In this document: piece after piece, positions 18,557 to 26,593 of the stretch
Numbering within the stretch: the stretch's first letter is position 1
Layout: each line of letters starts with the position of its first letter
Assembly (NCBI RefSeq): GCF_005670685.2
Contig: NZ_CP062008.1
Location: 3,534,001-3,598,000 of the forward strand
Direction of reading: 5' to 3'
DNA from: Mycolicibacterium mucogenicum DSM 44124
Lineage (GTDB): Bacteria; Actinomycetota; Actinomycetes; Mycobacteriales; Mycobacteriaceae
DNA: 64,000 nucleotides
Program-made: the position numbers and the translations under genes
The notes under the pieces: generated by a model
The model's input: only the letters and a program-made list of their open reading frames with translations
What the model was told of the DNA's origin: nothing
The model's database searches: none

Positions 18557-20829
18557 TGACGGTGCCGGTCTCGCCCGTAGTCGCCACGTACCGGCTGCAG
18601 ATGCGCAGCGACGGAATGACTTTCGACGACGCGTTGGCGCTGCTGCCCTACCTCGACGATCTCGGCGTCTCGCACCTGTACCTGTCGCCGGTGCTGACGG
18701 CCGTGACCGGGTCGACGCACGGCTACGACGTCACCGACCCGACGGCCGTCTCGGCGGAGCTCGGTGGGCCGGAGGGCTTTTCCCGGCTGTCCGCCGCCGC
18801 GCGGGCGCGCGGCATGGGGCTCGTCGTCGACATCGTGCCGAACCACGTCGGCGTCGAACAACCCGAACAGAATCCGTGGTGGTGGGACGTCCTGACGCAC
18901 GGTCGGGCATCACGCTTCGCCCACTTCTTCGACATCGACTGGGATCTGGACCCCGACGGCCGAATCGTGTTGCCGGTGCTGGGTTCCGACTCCGACGTCG
19001 ATGATCTCGCCGTCGACGGTGACGTGCTGCGGCTGGGTGACCGGACCTGGCCGATCCGGCCCGGCACCGGCGCCGGCACGGCCGCAGAGGTCTATGCCCG
19101 GCAGGCGTACCGGCTGACGGGCTGGCAGTCCGGTTCCTGTGGCTACCGGCGGTTCTTCTCCATCACCTCACTGGCGGCGGTGCGCCAAGAGGACCTCGAC
19201 GTGTTCGACGCCAGCCACGCCGAGATCGCGCGCTGGTTTCGTAACGGGCTGGTGGACGGTTTGCGGGTCGACCACATCGACGGGTTGACCGATCCCGCAG
19301 GCTATCTCGTGCGGCTGCGGGAACTGGCCGGAGACGACGCCTGGATCGTCGCCGAGAAGATTCTGGCCGCCGACGAGCCGCTGGACCCCAGCCTCCCCAT
19401 CGCGGGCACCACCGGCTACGACGTGCTGCGGGAGATCGGCGGGCTCTTCGTCGACCCGGACGGCGCCGCCGCGCTCACGGAACTGGCCCGCGAAACCCAT
19501 AGCGATGCCCGGGAACTGAAGATCAAGGCCGCCACCGAAACCCTGGCCAGCGAGTTGGCCCGGCTGTGCCGTGCGATCACGCGGGCCGCCGGCGACGACG
19601 ATCCCGCCCTCCCGGCCGCCGTCGCCCAACTGCTCAGCCACGCCGGCGTGTATCGCACCGACTACCCCGTGCTGGCCGCGACGCTGCCCGAAGCCATCAA
19701 CCAAACCCTCAGCACCGCACCGGAACTGGCATCGGCGCTGCAGCTGGTCGTCACCGCCATCGAGCAGCCCGAACCGGCGGCGCGGTTGCAGCAGTTGTGC
19801 GGAGCGACGACGGCCAAGGCCATCGAGGACACCCTCTTCTACCGAGACGCGCGGCTGGTGTCGTTGAACGAGGTCGGTGGCACACCGGAACGGTTCGGCA
19901 TGAGCACGGCCGAGTTTCACCAGCGCGCCGTGGCGCGCGCACGCGACTGGCCCGCCACCTTGGTGACCCTGTCCACCCACGACACCAAGCGCGGCGAGGA
20001 TGTGCGGGCCCGCATCACGGTGCTGTCCCAGCGCGCCGAGCACTGGGCGCAGCGCGTCGGCCGCTGGAACACGGTGTGCGTACCACCCGACGAGGGCACC
20101 GGATTGTTCCTGTGGCAGAACATCATCGGTGTCTGGCCCACCGCGGGCGACGTCGACGACGCCGTCCGCGCGCGGCTGCACTCCTATGCCGAGAAGGCGA
20201 TTCGCGAAGCCGAGCTGCACACCGACTGGGAGCAGCCGGACCGGGAGTTCGAAGATGCGGTCCACGACTGGATCGATGCGCTGATCGACGGCCCGATCGC
20301 GGCCGAGATCACCACGTTTGTCGGGCAGCTCGACGAGGCCGCGCGTTGCGATGCCGTCGCGCAGAAACTGCTCGCCCTGACGGTGCCGGGTATCCCCGAC
20401 ATCTACCAGGGCACCGAACTGTTCGACGACAGCCTGGTGGACCCCGACAATCGCCGTCCGGTGGATTTCGCTCTCCGACAGCGTGAGCTCGATACCTTGA
20501 ACCACCCCAAGATTCGGGTCGTGGCGGCAGCGTTGCGGTCACGCCGGGAGCGGCCGGCGACGTACCTGTCGGGCGACTACACGCCCGTCGCCGCCGACGG
20601 TCCCGCCGCTGACCACGTGATCGCATTCCAGCGGGGTACCGACGTTCTGGTGGTCGTCCCCCGCTGGACGCTGAAGCTCAACGAATCCGATTGCGCCGAA
20701 ACCACTCTGGCTTTGCCAGCCGGCGACTGGACCGACCGGCTGACCGGCCGCACCTGGTCGGGCACCGTCGCCGCCAACACGCTGTTCGCCGAACTGCCCG
20801 GCGTACTTCTGGAGAAAGCCGATGGCTGA
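18556..20829 (+). CDS. treY: maltooligosyl trehalose synthase TreY
   Basis: A 757-residue GH13 enzyme that converts the reducing end of a maltooligosaccharide to a trehalose unit. It begins ATYRLQMRSDGMTFDDALALLPYL, typical of TreY. Other motifs are HLYLSPVLTAVTGSTHGYD, DIVPNHVG, GLRVDHIDGL and the late GIPDIYQGTE. ATG overlaps the treX stop by one base (TGATG); a GTG one codon earlier is possible. The end overlaps treZ by 8 nt. Length fits the family. Confidence 0.96.
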   Translation: MTVPVSPVVATYRLQMRSDGMTFDDALALLPYLDDLGVSHLYLSPVLTAVTGSTHGYDVTDPTAVSAELGGPEGFSRLSAAARARGMGLVVDIVPNHVGVEQPEQNPWWWDVLTHGRASRFAHFFDIDWDLDPDGRIVLPVLGSDSDVDDLAVDGDVLRLGDRTWPIRPGTGAGTAAEVYARQAYRLTGWQSGSCGYRRFFSITSLAAVRQEDLDVFDASHAEIARWFRNGLVDGLRVDHIDGLTDPAGYLVRLRELAGDDAWIVAEKILAADEPLDPSLPIAGTTGYDVLREIGGLFVDPDGAAALTELARETHSDARELKIKAATETLASELARLCRAITRAAGDDDPALPAAVAQLLSHAGVYRTDYPVLAATLPEAINQTLSTAPELASALQLVVTAIEQPEPAARLQQLCGATTAKAIEDTLFYRDARLVSLNEVGGTPERFGMSTAEFHQRAVARARDWPATLVTLSTHDTKRGEDVRARITVLSQRAEHWAQRVGRWNTVCVPPDEGTGLFLWQNIIGVWPTAGDVDDAVRARLHSYAEKAIREAELHTDWEQPDREFEDAVHDWIDALIDGPIAAEITTFVGQLDEAARCDAVAQKLLALTVPGIPDIYQGTELFDDSLVDPDNRRPVDFALRQRELDTLNHPKIRVVAAALRSRRERPATYLSGDYTPVAADGPAADHVIAFQRGTDVLVVVPRWTLKLNESDCAETTLALPAGDWTDRLTGRTWSGTVAANTLFAELPGVLLEKADG

Positions 20830-22540
20830 CCACGAATTCTCGGTCTGGGCGCCGACACCGAACGACGTCGCACTCGACGCCGACGGGATCCGGTATCCGA
20901 TGACCCGCTCCGACGACGGGTGGTGGCGCGTCACCGTCGACGTGCCGGCCGACGTCCGGTACGGCTTCGTCCTTGATGACTCCGAACCACTGCCCGACCC
21001 CCGTTCGCCGCGGCAACCCGATGGCGTGCACGGGTTTTCGCAGCTGTGGACATCCGCGCCGCCGGCCCCCTGGCCAGGCCGGGCCATCGACGGCGCGGTG
21101 ATCTACGAACTGCACGTCGGCACGTTCACCGCGGCCGGCACGTTCGACGCCGCAATCGAGCGGCTGGACCACCTCGTCGACCTCGGTGTGGACTTCGTCG
21201 AACTCATGCCGGTCAACGCCTTCAGCGGCAACCACGGCTGGGGCTACGACGGCGTGCTGTGGTACGCCGTGCACGAACCCTACGGCGGCCCTTCGGGTCT
21301 CGTGCGCTTCGTCGACGCCTGCCATCAACGGGGCCTGGGCGTGCTGCTCGACGCGGTGTTCAATCACCTTGGCCCATCAGGGAATTACCTGCCCAAGTTC
21401 GGGCCGTACCTGACGGTGGGCCGGACCCCGTGGGGTGAGGCGATCAACATCGCCGCCGCCGACTCCGATCCGGTCCGCCGGTACATCATCGACTGCGCCC
21501 TGCGCTGGATGCGGGACTTCGGCATCGACGGCCTGCGACTGGACGCGGTGCACGCACTGGTCGACACCACGGCGGTTCATCTGCTGGAAGAGCTGGCCAC
21601 CGAAACCGATGCGTTGGCAACCGAACTCGGCCGCCCGTTGTCCCTGATCGCCGAGAGCGACCTCAACGACCCGCGGCTGATCACTCCGCGTGACCGCGGT
21701 GGCTACGGCCTCGCCGCCCAGTGGGACGACGACATCCACCACGCCATCCACACCGCGGTGTCCGGCGAACGGCAGGGCTACTACGCCGATTTCGGGTCGA
21801 TGCAGGCACTCGCCACCACCCTCGCACGTGGCTTCTTCCACGCCGGCACCTACTCGTCGTTCCGGCGCCGGCGCCACGGCCGGCCGCTAGACACCACGAG
21901 CATTCCGGCCACCCGGCTGCTGGCCTATACCTGCACGCACGATCAGGTCGGCAACCGGGCGATCGGCGACCGCCCGTCGCAGAACCTCGACTTCGGACAG
22001 CTGGCGGTCAAGGCCGCGCTGGTCCTCGGATCGCCCTATACGGCAATGCTTTTCATGGGCGAGGAGTGGGGCGCGTCGACGCCGTTCCAGTTCTTCAGCT
22101 CACATCCCGAGCCCGAGCTGGCACGCGCGACGGCCGAGGGCCGCAAGGCCGAGTTCGCCGACCACGGCTGGGCCGCCGACGACATCCCCGATCCGCAGGA
22201 CCCCGCCACGTTTCAGCGTTCCAAACTCGACTGGGACAAGGTCGGCACGGGCGAGCACGCCCGGCTGCTGCGGATCTACCGCGACCTGATCACGCTGCGG
22301 CGCACCGAACCCGACTTCGCCGACCCCTGGCTGGACCACCTGCGCGTCGAGTTCGACGAGACCGACCGCTGGATCGTCATGCATCGCGGGGCGTTCGCCG
22401 TCGCGTGCAACCTCGGTGAGCAGCCCGCCGTCGTGCCCGTCACCGGCGAGTCGGTCCTGAGCTCAGCCGAGCCGCAGATCGGGACAAACGCCACGACACT
22501 GCCCGGCCACAGCTTCGCGATCCTCCGTCGACGCCCCTAG
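20822..22540 (+). CDS. treZ: maltooligosyl trehalose trehalohydrolase TreZ
   Basis: A 572-residue GH13 enzyme that releases trehalose from maltooligosyl trehalose. After an N-terminal beta domain (FSVWAPTPNDVALD), the barrel shows DAVFNHLGPSGNYLP, DGLRLDAVHAL (nucleophile Asp), AESDLNDPR (acid/base Glu) and CTHDQVGNRA. The start overlaps treY by 8 nt. The TAG stop uses the TA target dinucleotide plus the first base of the IS630 element, yet the protein end appears intact because the pre-insertion sequence also read TAG. Confidence 0.95.
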   Translation: MADHEFSVWAPTPNDVALDADGIRYPMTRSDDGWWRVTVDVPADVRYGFVLDDSEPLPDPRSPRQPDGVHGFSQLWTSAPPAPWPGRAIDGAVIYELHVGTFTAAGTFDAAIERLDHLVDLGVDFVELMPVNAFSGNHGWGYDGVLWYAVHEPYGGPSGLVRFVDACHQRGLGVLLDAVFNHLGPSGNYLPKFGPYLTVGRTPWGEAINIAAADSDPVRRYIIDCALRWMRDFGIDGLRLDAVHALVDTTAVHLLEELATETDALATELGRPLSLIAESDLNDPRLITPRDRGGYGLAAQWDDDIHHAIHTAVSGERQGYYADFGSMQALATTLARGFFHAGTYSSFRRRRHGRPLDTTSIPATRLLAYTCTHDQVGNRAIGDRPSQNLDFGQLAVKAALVLGSPYTAMLFMGEEWGASTPFQFFSSHPEPELARATAEGRKAEFADHGWAADDIPDPQDPATFQRSKLDWDKVGTGEHARLLRIYRDLITLRRTEPDFADPWLDHLRVEFDETDRWIVMHRGAFAVACNLGEQPAVVPVTGESVLSSAEPQIGTNATTLPGHSFAILRRRP

Positions 22541-23598
22541 TGTCGCGCGTCTGAATTTGTTTTACGGGCGTGGGGCAGGATTTCGTCGGCGGTCTTGGTC
22601 CACACGAATGGGTGGCAACGTTGGTTCCAACCGTCGATGAATGCGCCGATGGCTGCGATGAGTTCTTTGACGCTGTCGAACGATCCCCGGCGGATCGCTT
22701 GGCGGGTGATGATCGAGAAGAACACTTCGACCATGTTCAGCCAGGAACCTGATGTCGGGGTGAAATGCAGTGTCACACGCGGATTCTTGGCTAGCCACGC
22801 GTTGATGTCCGCATGCTTGTGGGTGTGGTAGTTGTCGCACACCACATGTAGCCGGCGCCTCGGATACGCCCGGGCCACGGTCTTGAGGAAGTCGAGGAAC
22901 TCGGCTTTGCCGTGACGTTCATAGCAGCGGTCGGTCACTTTCCCGGTCGCGATCTCCAGTGCCGCGAACAGGGTCGCGGTGCCGTTGCGCTGGTAGTCGT
23001 GTGTGGCCTTCTCTGGCAGACCCGGGCGCATCGGCAGGATCGGTTGGGTCCGGTTCAGTGCCTGAATCTGCGATTTTTCGTCTACGCACAAAACGATCGC
23101 TTTCTCGGGCGGGTTCAGATACAGCCCGACGACGTCACGAACTTTGGCTTCCAGTTCGGGGTCGGTGGAAAACTTGAACGTCTGGCGGCGCCACGGTTTG
23201 ACCCCGTAGCGTCGCCACGCCCGGGCCACGGTGGCATCCCCGACGCCGAGGTACTTACCCAGCAGACGACTCGACCAGTGCGTCACCGCCAACGAATCCG
23301 GCGGCGGATCGAGTGTGGCCGCCAGGATCGCCGCGTCATCGACAGTCTTAGGTCGACCACTACGGGGTTCATCGTCCAGACCGTCAATGCCTAACGCGGC
23401 GAACCGATCCCGCCACTTGATCACCGTCGGCCGCGACACCCCCACCAGTCGGGCCGCTCCCGACGTGCCCGCACCATCGCCCACGGCCAACACGATCCGG
23501 GCCCGCTCAACATGGCCGGCAGGCATCGTCGAGGACCGTGTCCACGACTGCAATGTCGCACGATCCTCATCACTGATCACCAACGCAGATGACGGCAT
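22537..23598 (-). CDS. IS630-family DDE transposase
   Basis: A 353-residue transposase. The N-terminal helix-turn-helix region (SGAARLVGVSRPTVIKWRDRF) is followed by a second DNA-binding part. The DDE catalytic triad is visible as VLCVDEKS, VVCDNYHTH and SWLNMVEVFF, so the enzyme looks intact. The reading frame runs through the terminal inverted repeat to the last base of the element. Its TAG stop is made from the target TA and the adjoining host base. No frameshift is present, unlike some two-frame IS630 relatives. Confidence 0.95.
   Translation of the reverse strand: MPSSALVISDEDRATLQSWTRSSTMPAGHVERARIVLAVGDGAGTSGAARLVGVSRPTVIKWRDRFAALGIDGLDDEPRSGRPKTVDDAAILAATLDPPPDSLAVTHWSSRLLGKYLGVGDATVARAWRRYGVKPWRRQTFKFSTDPELEAKVRDVVGLYLNPPEKAIVLCVDEKSQIQALNRTQPILPMRPGLPEKATHDYQRNGTATLFAALEIATGKVTDRCYERHGKAEFLDFLKTVARAYPRRRLHVVCDNYHTHKHADINAWLAKNPRVTLHFTPTSGSWLNMVEVFFSIITRQAIRRGSFDSVKELIAAIGAFIDGWNQRCHPFVWTKTADEILPHARKTNSDARH
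22540..22551. repeat. IS630 left terminal inverted repeat
   Basis: GTGTCGCGCGTC, matching 23631-23642 in inverse orientation without mismatch. Confidence 0.92.
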
Positions 23599-23630
23599 AC
23601 ACCATCATCGCACACTGTAAACTAATTAAT

Positions 23631-23642
23631 GACGCGCGACAC
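23631..23642. repeat. IS630 right terminal inverted repeat
   Basis: GACGCGCGACAC, the inverted partner of 22540-22551. It overlaps the first base of the ilvA stop on the minus strand. Confidence 0.92.
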
Positions 23643-24928
23643 TAGGTCAGGTAACGGTAAGCCGGTGACCCCGGCTCCAACGGCTCCACGTGGATGCCCG
23701 AATTGTGCATCCGCTCCAGCAACCCGTCGAAGTTGGCGGCCGAGCCGAGTTCGATGCCGACGAGCGCGGCGCCGGTCTCCCGGTTGTTGCGCTTGACGTA
23801 TTCGAACAGGGTGATGTCGTCGTTGGGCCCGAGCACCTCGTCGAGGAATCGCCGCAGCGCGCCGGGCTCCTGCGGGAAGTCCACCAGGAAGTAGTGCTTG
23901 AGACCCAGATGCACCAGTGACCGCTCGAGCACCTCGCCGTAGCGCGAGACATCGTTGTTGCCACCGGAGATCAGGCACACGACCGTCGAGCCGGGCTCGA
24001 CACCGTTCTCCATCAACGCCGCCACGGACAGCGCGCCCGCGGGCTCGGCGATGATGCCCTCGTTCTGGTACAGGTCGAGCATTGCGGTGCACACCGCGCC
24101 CTCGTCGACGGTCGTCACCGAGACCATGTCGCCTGCCGCGGCGAGCGCCGCGTAGGTCAGCTCCCCGGCCCGGGCCACCGCAGCGCCGTCGACGAACTGG
24201 TCGACGTGCTCCAGCGTGACCGGCTCGCCCTTGGCGAGCGCCGAGATCATCGACGCCGCACCTGCGGGCTCGGCGCCGAGCACGGCGGTCGCCTTGGTGT
24301 GCGCGGTCAGGTAGGTGGTGATGCCGCTGATGCAGCCGCCGCCACCCACCGGCACGATCACCAGGTCGGGTTCGCCGTCCAGCTGCTCGAGGATCTCGAC
24401 GGCGATGGTGCCCTGCCCGGCCATGGTGCGCAGGTCGTCATACGGCGGGACCAGCGTGGCGCCCGTCCGGGCGACATCCTCGAGCGCGGCCTCGGCGGCC
24501 AGGTCGTAGGTGGCGCCGCCGACGATCAGCTCGATGAAGTCGCCACCGTGGTAGCGGATGCGGTCCCGCTTCTGCTTGGGGGTCTTGGCCGGGACATAGA
24601 CGCGGCCGTGCACACCCATCGAGCGACAGGCCAGCGCGAAACCCTGGGCGTGGTTGCCCGCCGACGAGCACACCACACCGGCGGCCTTCTCCTCGTCGGA
24701 GAGCTGCATCAGCAGGTTGTAGGCACCGCGCAGCTTGTACGAGCGCACCGCCTGCAGGTCCTCACGCTTGAGGTACACCTGGGCGCCGGTCAGCGCCGAC
24801 AGCCGGTCGCTGTACTGCAGCGGGGTGCGGGTGACCACCGAGGAAATTCGCCGGGCAGCCGCATCGATGTCGGCCGCGGCAAGCGGCGACGTCCTGTGGG
24901 TTCCCTGGCTCAGCTCGGCAGACACCAT
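23642..24928 (-). CDS. ilvA: threonine dehydratase IlvA
   Basis: PLP enzyme that deaminates threonine to 2-oxobutanoate, the first step of isoleucine synthesis. The 428-residue product has the PLP lysine in VRSYKLRGAYN and the GGGGCISG phosphate loop. A single C-terminal ACT-like region (LVDFPQEPGALRRFLDEVLG) suggests the short form with one regulatory domain. The start is the ATG of MVSAELSQG, inside a 19-bp palindrome. The TAG stop is formed by the IS630 target TA plus the terminal base of the element; the coding region is not damaged. Confidence 0.93.
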   Translation of the reverse strand: MVSAELSQGTHRTSPLAAADIDAAARRISSVVTRTPLQYSDRLSALTGAQVYLKREDLQAVRSYKLRGAYNLLMQLSDEEKAAGVVCSSAGNHAQGFALACRSMGVHGRVYVPAKTPKQKRDRIRYHGGDFIELIVGGATYDLAAEAALEDVARTGATLVPPYDDLRTMAGQGTIAVEILEQLDGEPDLVIVPVGGGGCISGITTYLTAHTKATAVLGAEPAGAASMISALAKGEPVTLEHVDQFVDGAAVARAGELTYAALAAAGDMVSVTTVDEGAVCTAMLDLYQNEGIIAEPAGALSVAALMENGVEPGSTVVCLISGGNNDVSRYGEVLERSLVHLGLKHYFLVDFPQEPGALRRFLDEVLGPNDDITLFEYVKRNNRETGAALVGIELGSAANFDGLLERMHNSGIHVEPLEPGSPAYRYLT

Positions 24929-24939
24929 CTAATGGTGTC
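24921..24939. promoter_or_regulatory. 19-bp perfect palindrome over the ilvA start
   Basis: GACACCAT-CTA-ATGGTGTC, 8-bp arms and 3-bp spacer. The left arm contains the ilvA start codon (minus strand). It lies between divergent ilvA and the DUF1345-like gene, so a bound protein or an RNA hairpin could block ilvA translation or transcription. No regulator is known to me. Confidence 0.55.
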
Positions 24940-24961
24940 ATCTCGGTGCAAAACTGAGCGC

Positions 24962-25711
24962 ATGGACCCCACTCCAGAACCCTTGCCTCCGGCGGTCAGG
25001 ACATTCGTCGAGCGGACACACCGTCTGACCAGCAACGCCGAACACCATGTGCCGTCGTGGCTCCGCCCGGGTGATCCGGAGAACCGGCTGCCGGTGATCT
25101 TCGCGATCCTGGCGGCGGTGACGTTGCAGCGCGCGATCCCTGTGCAGTACACCGTCCCGGAAATACCCCGGTGGCCGTTGATCACTCTGGAGCTGCTGCT
25201 GGTGGCCGTCCTGATGATCATCAATCCGGTGCGGCTGTCCCGCCAGACCACCGTCGGCCGCTGGACCATGATCGTGCTGACCGCGGCGATCACGCTCGAC
25301 AACACGGCATCGGCGATCATCCTCGACCTGAACATCCTGTCCGGCAAGGTGAGCAACGACGCGGGCGTCCTATTGGGCAGCGGCGCAGCGATTTTCATCA
25401 CCAACATCATCGTGTTCGGCATCTGGTACTGGGAGCTGGACCGTGGCGGCCCATTTGCGCGGCGGGCCGGCGACAACCCGTACCCGGATTTCCAGTTCCC
25501 GCAGATGAGCGACCCGCAGAACGCCAAACCCAATTGGCGCCCGACTTTCGTCGACTACCTGTACACCAGCTACACCAATGTGGTCGCGTTCTCGCCCACC
25601 GACACCATGCCCCTGTCGCGCTGGGCCAAGACGATGATGACCGTGCAGTCGATGGTCGCAGTGTCGACCACCGCGCTGGTGGTGGCGCGCGCCGTCAACG
25701 TGCTCAAGTAG
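24962..25711 (+). CDS. DUF1345-like membrane protein
   Basis: A 249-residue membrane protein with about five hydrophobic segments (LPVIFAILAAVTLQRAI, LITLELLLVAVLMIINPV, WTMIVLTAAITLDNTASAII, GAAIFITNIIVFGIWYW, MMTVQSMVAVSTTALVVARA). The conserved-looking stretch DYLYTSYTNVVAFSPTDTMPLS followed by a terminal helix resembles DUF1345 proteins. Function unknown. It is divergent from ilvA with 33 bp between starts, and I see no strong RBS. The ATG of MDPTPEPLPP is the natural start; longer readings lie inside ilvA. Confidence 0.72.
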   Translation: MDPTPEPLPPAVRTFVERTHRLTSNAEHHVPSWLRPGDPENRLPVIFAILAAVTLQRAIPVQYTVPEIPRWPLITLELLLVAVLMIINPVRLSRQTTVGRWTMIVLTAAITLDNTASAIILDLNILSGKVSNDAGVLLGSGAAIFITNIIVFGIWYWELDRGGPFARRAGDNPYPDFQFPQMSDPQNAKPNWRPTFVDYLYTSYTNVVAFSPTDTMPLSRWAKTMMTVQSMVAVSTTALVVARAVNVLK

Positions 25712-25741
25712 GCCCCCGCAGACGCGCGGAGCACGGCGGAC

Positions 25742-26593
25742 TCAGCCGCAGTCGCGATGGGGTTCCAGCAGTTCGGCCTGCCCCACCTCGGGTCGGGTGG
25801 TCGGCAGCCACCGCCGCGTCGACTCGAGCGACCGTTCGATGAGCTCGCCCGAACGGGAGAAGTCGATCGGCGACACCCGCACCGGACACAACGGCGGCAC
25901 CACATGCAGTTCGACCGCTCCCTCGAACCGCTCGACGTCCGTCGCCAGCCGCCGGTTGATCGCCAGCGTGAACGCGTGCATCGCCATGGCCAGTGCGGCG
26001 CGCGGCGGTTCCGGCATGGCGCACGAATAGCCCGTCGGCAGCACCCACACCTCGGTCGCGCCCAGTTCCACCGCATAGGACAGCGGTGTGTTGTTCACCA
26101 CGCCGCCGTCGACCAGATCGCGTCCGCCGATCCGCACCGGCGGCAGGACCGCGGGGATGGCGGCGCTGGCGACGATCGCATCGACGGCGTCGCCCGACGA
26201 CAGGAGGACGTCCTGCCCCGAGAGCACGTCGGTGGCCACCACATGCAGTGGCGTGGGCGCGTCCTGCAGCCGCCGGAACCGCAGATTCTGGCGGAGCAGC
26301 GTGCGGATGCCGATATCGGAAACCAGATGCGGCCGGCGCCCCAGAAACCCGAGCAGTCCCATACTCGGGCTGGTCGGGAACACTTTGCGGCGCGACAGGG
26401 TCCGCCACAGATCGGCCAGCGCCAGGGCCCCGTCGTGGTCGGACCGCCCCGCGATCCAGCCGCCGTTGAGGGCACCGACAGAGGTGCCGACGATCAGATC
26501 CGGCTTGATGCCGGCCTCGGCCAGACCCAGCAGCATGCCCACCTGGATGGACCCCAGGCTGCCGCCGCCGGACAGCACGAACGCCGTAGTCAT
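25742..26593 (-). CDS. patatin-like phospholipase
   Basis: A 283-residue patatin-domain lipid acyl hydrolase. The oxyanion loop GGGSLG is at residues 9-14, the nucleophile elbow is GTSVG with S38, and the dyad aspartate is D162 in VDGGVV. All catalytic elements are intact. No signal peptide is seen, so it probably acts in the cytoplasm or on the inner membrane face. The start ATG overlaps the stop of the upstream sensor kinase (ATGA), so the pair is translationally coupled. Confidence 0.9.
   Translation of the reverse strand: MTTAFVLSGGGSLGSIQVGMLLGLAEAGIKPDLIVGTSVGALNGGWIAGRSDHDGALALADLWRTLSRRKVFPTSPSMGLLGFLGRRPHLVSDIGIRTLLRQNLRFRRLQDAPTPLHVVATDVLSGQDVLLSSGDAVDAIVASAAIPAVLPPVRIGGRDLVDGGVVNNTPLSYAVELGATEVWVLPTGYSCAMPEPPRAALAMAMHAFTLAINRRLATDVERFEGAVELHVVPPLCPVRVSPIDFSRSGELIERSLESTRRWLPTTRPEVGQAELLEPHRDCG

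Larger units (their letters stand above)
22540..23642 (-). mobile_element. complete IS630-family insertion sequence
   Basis: 1103 bp bounded by perfect 12-bp terminal inverted repeats, GTGTCGCGCGTC at 22540-22551 and its complement at 23631-23642; a weaker match continues inward for about 14 bp. It is flanked by TA at 22538-22539 and 23643-23644, the TA duplication expected of IS630. Removing element plus one TA restores CCCCTAGGTC, a CTAG site between treZ and ilvA. One full-length transposase gene is present. Confidence 0.93.

Noticed and set aside
24206..24961. In-frame upstream extension of the DUF1345-like gene
   Set aside because: It is antisense to ilvA and adds a non-membrane, His/Arg-rich sequence; the ATG at 24962 gives the natural protein.
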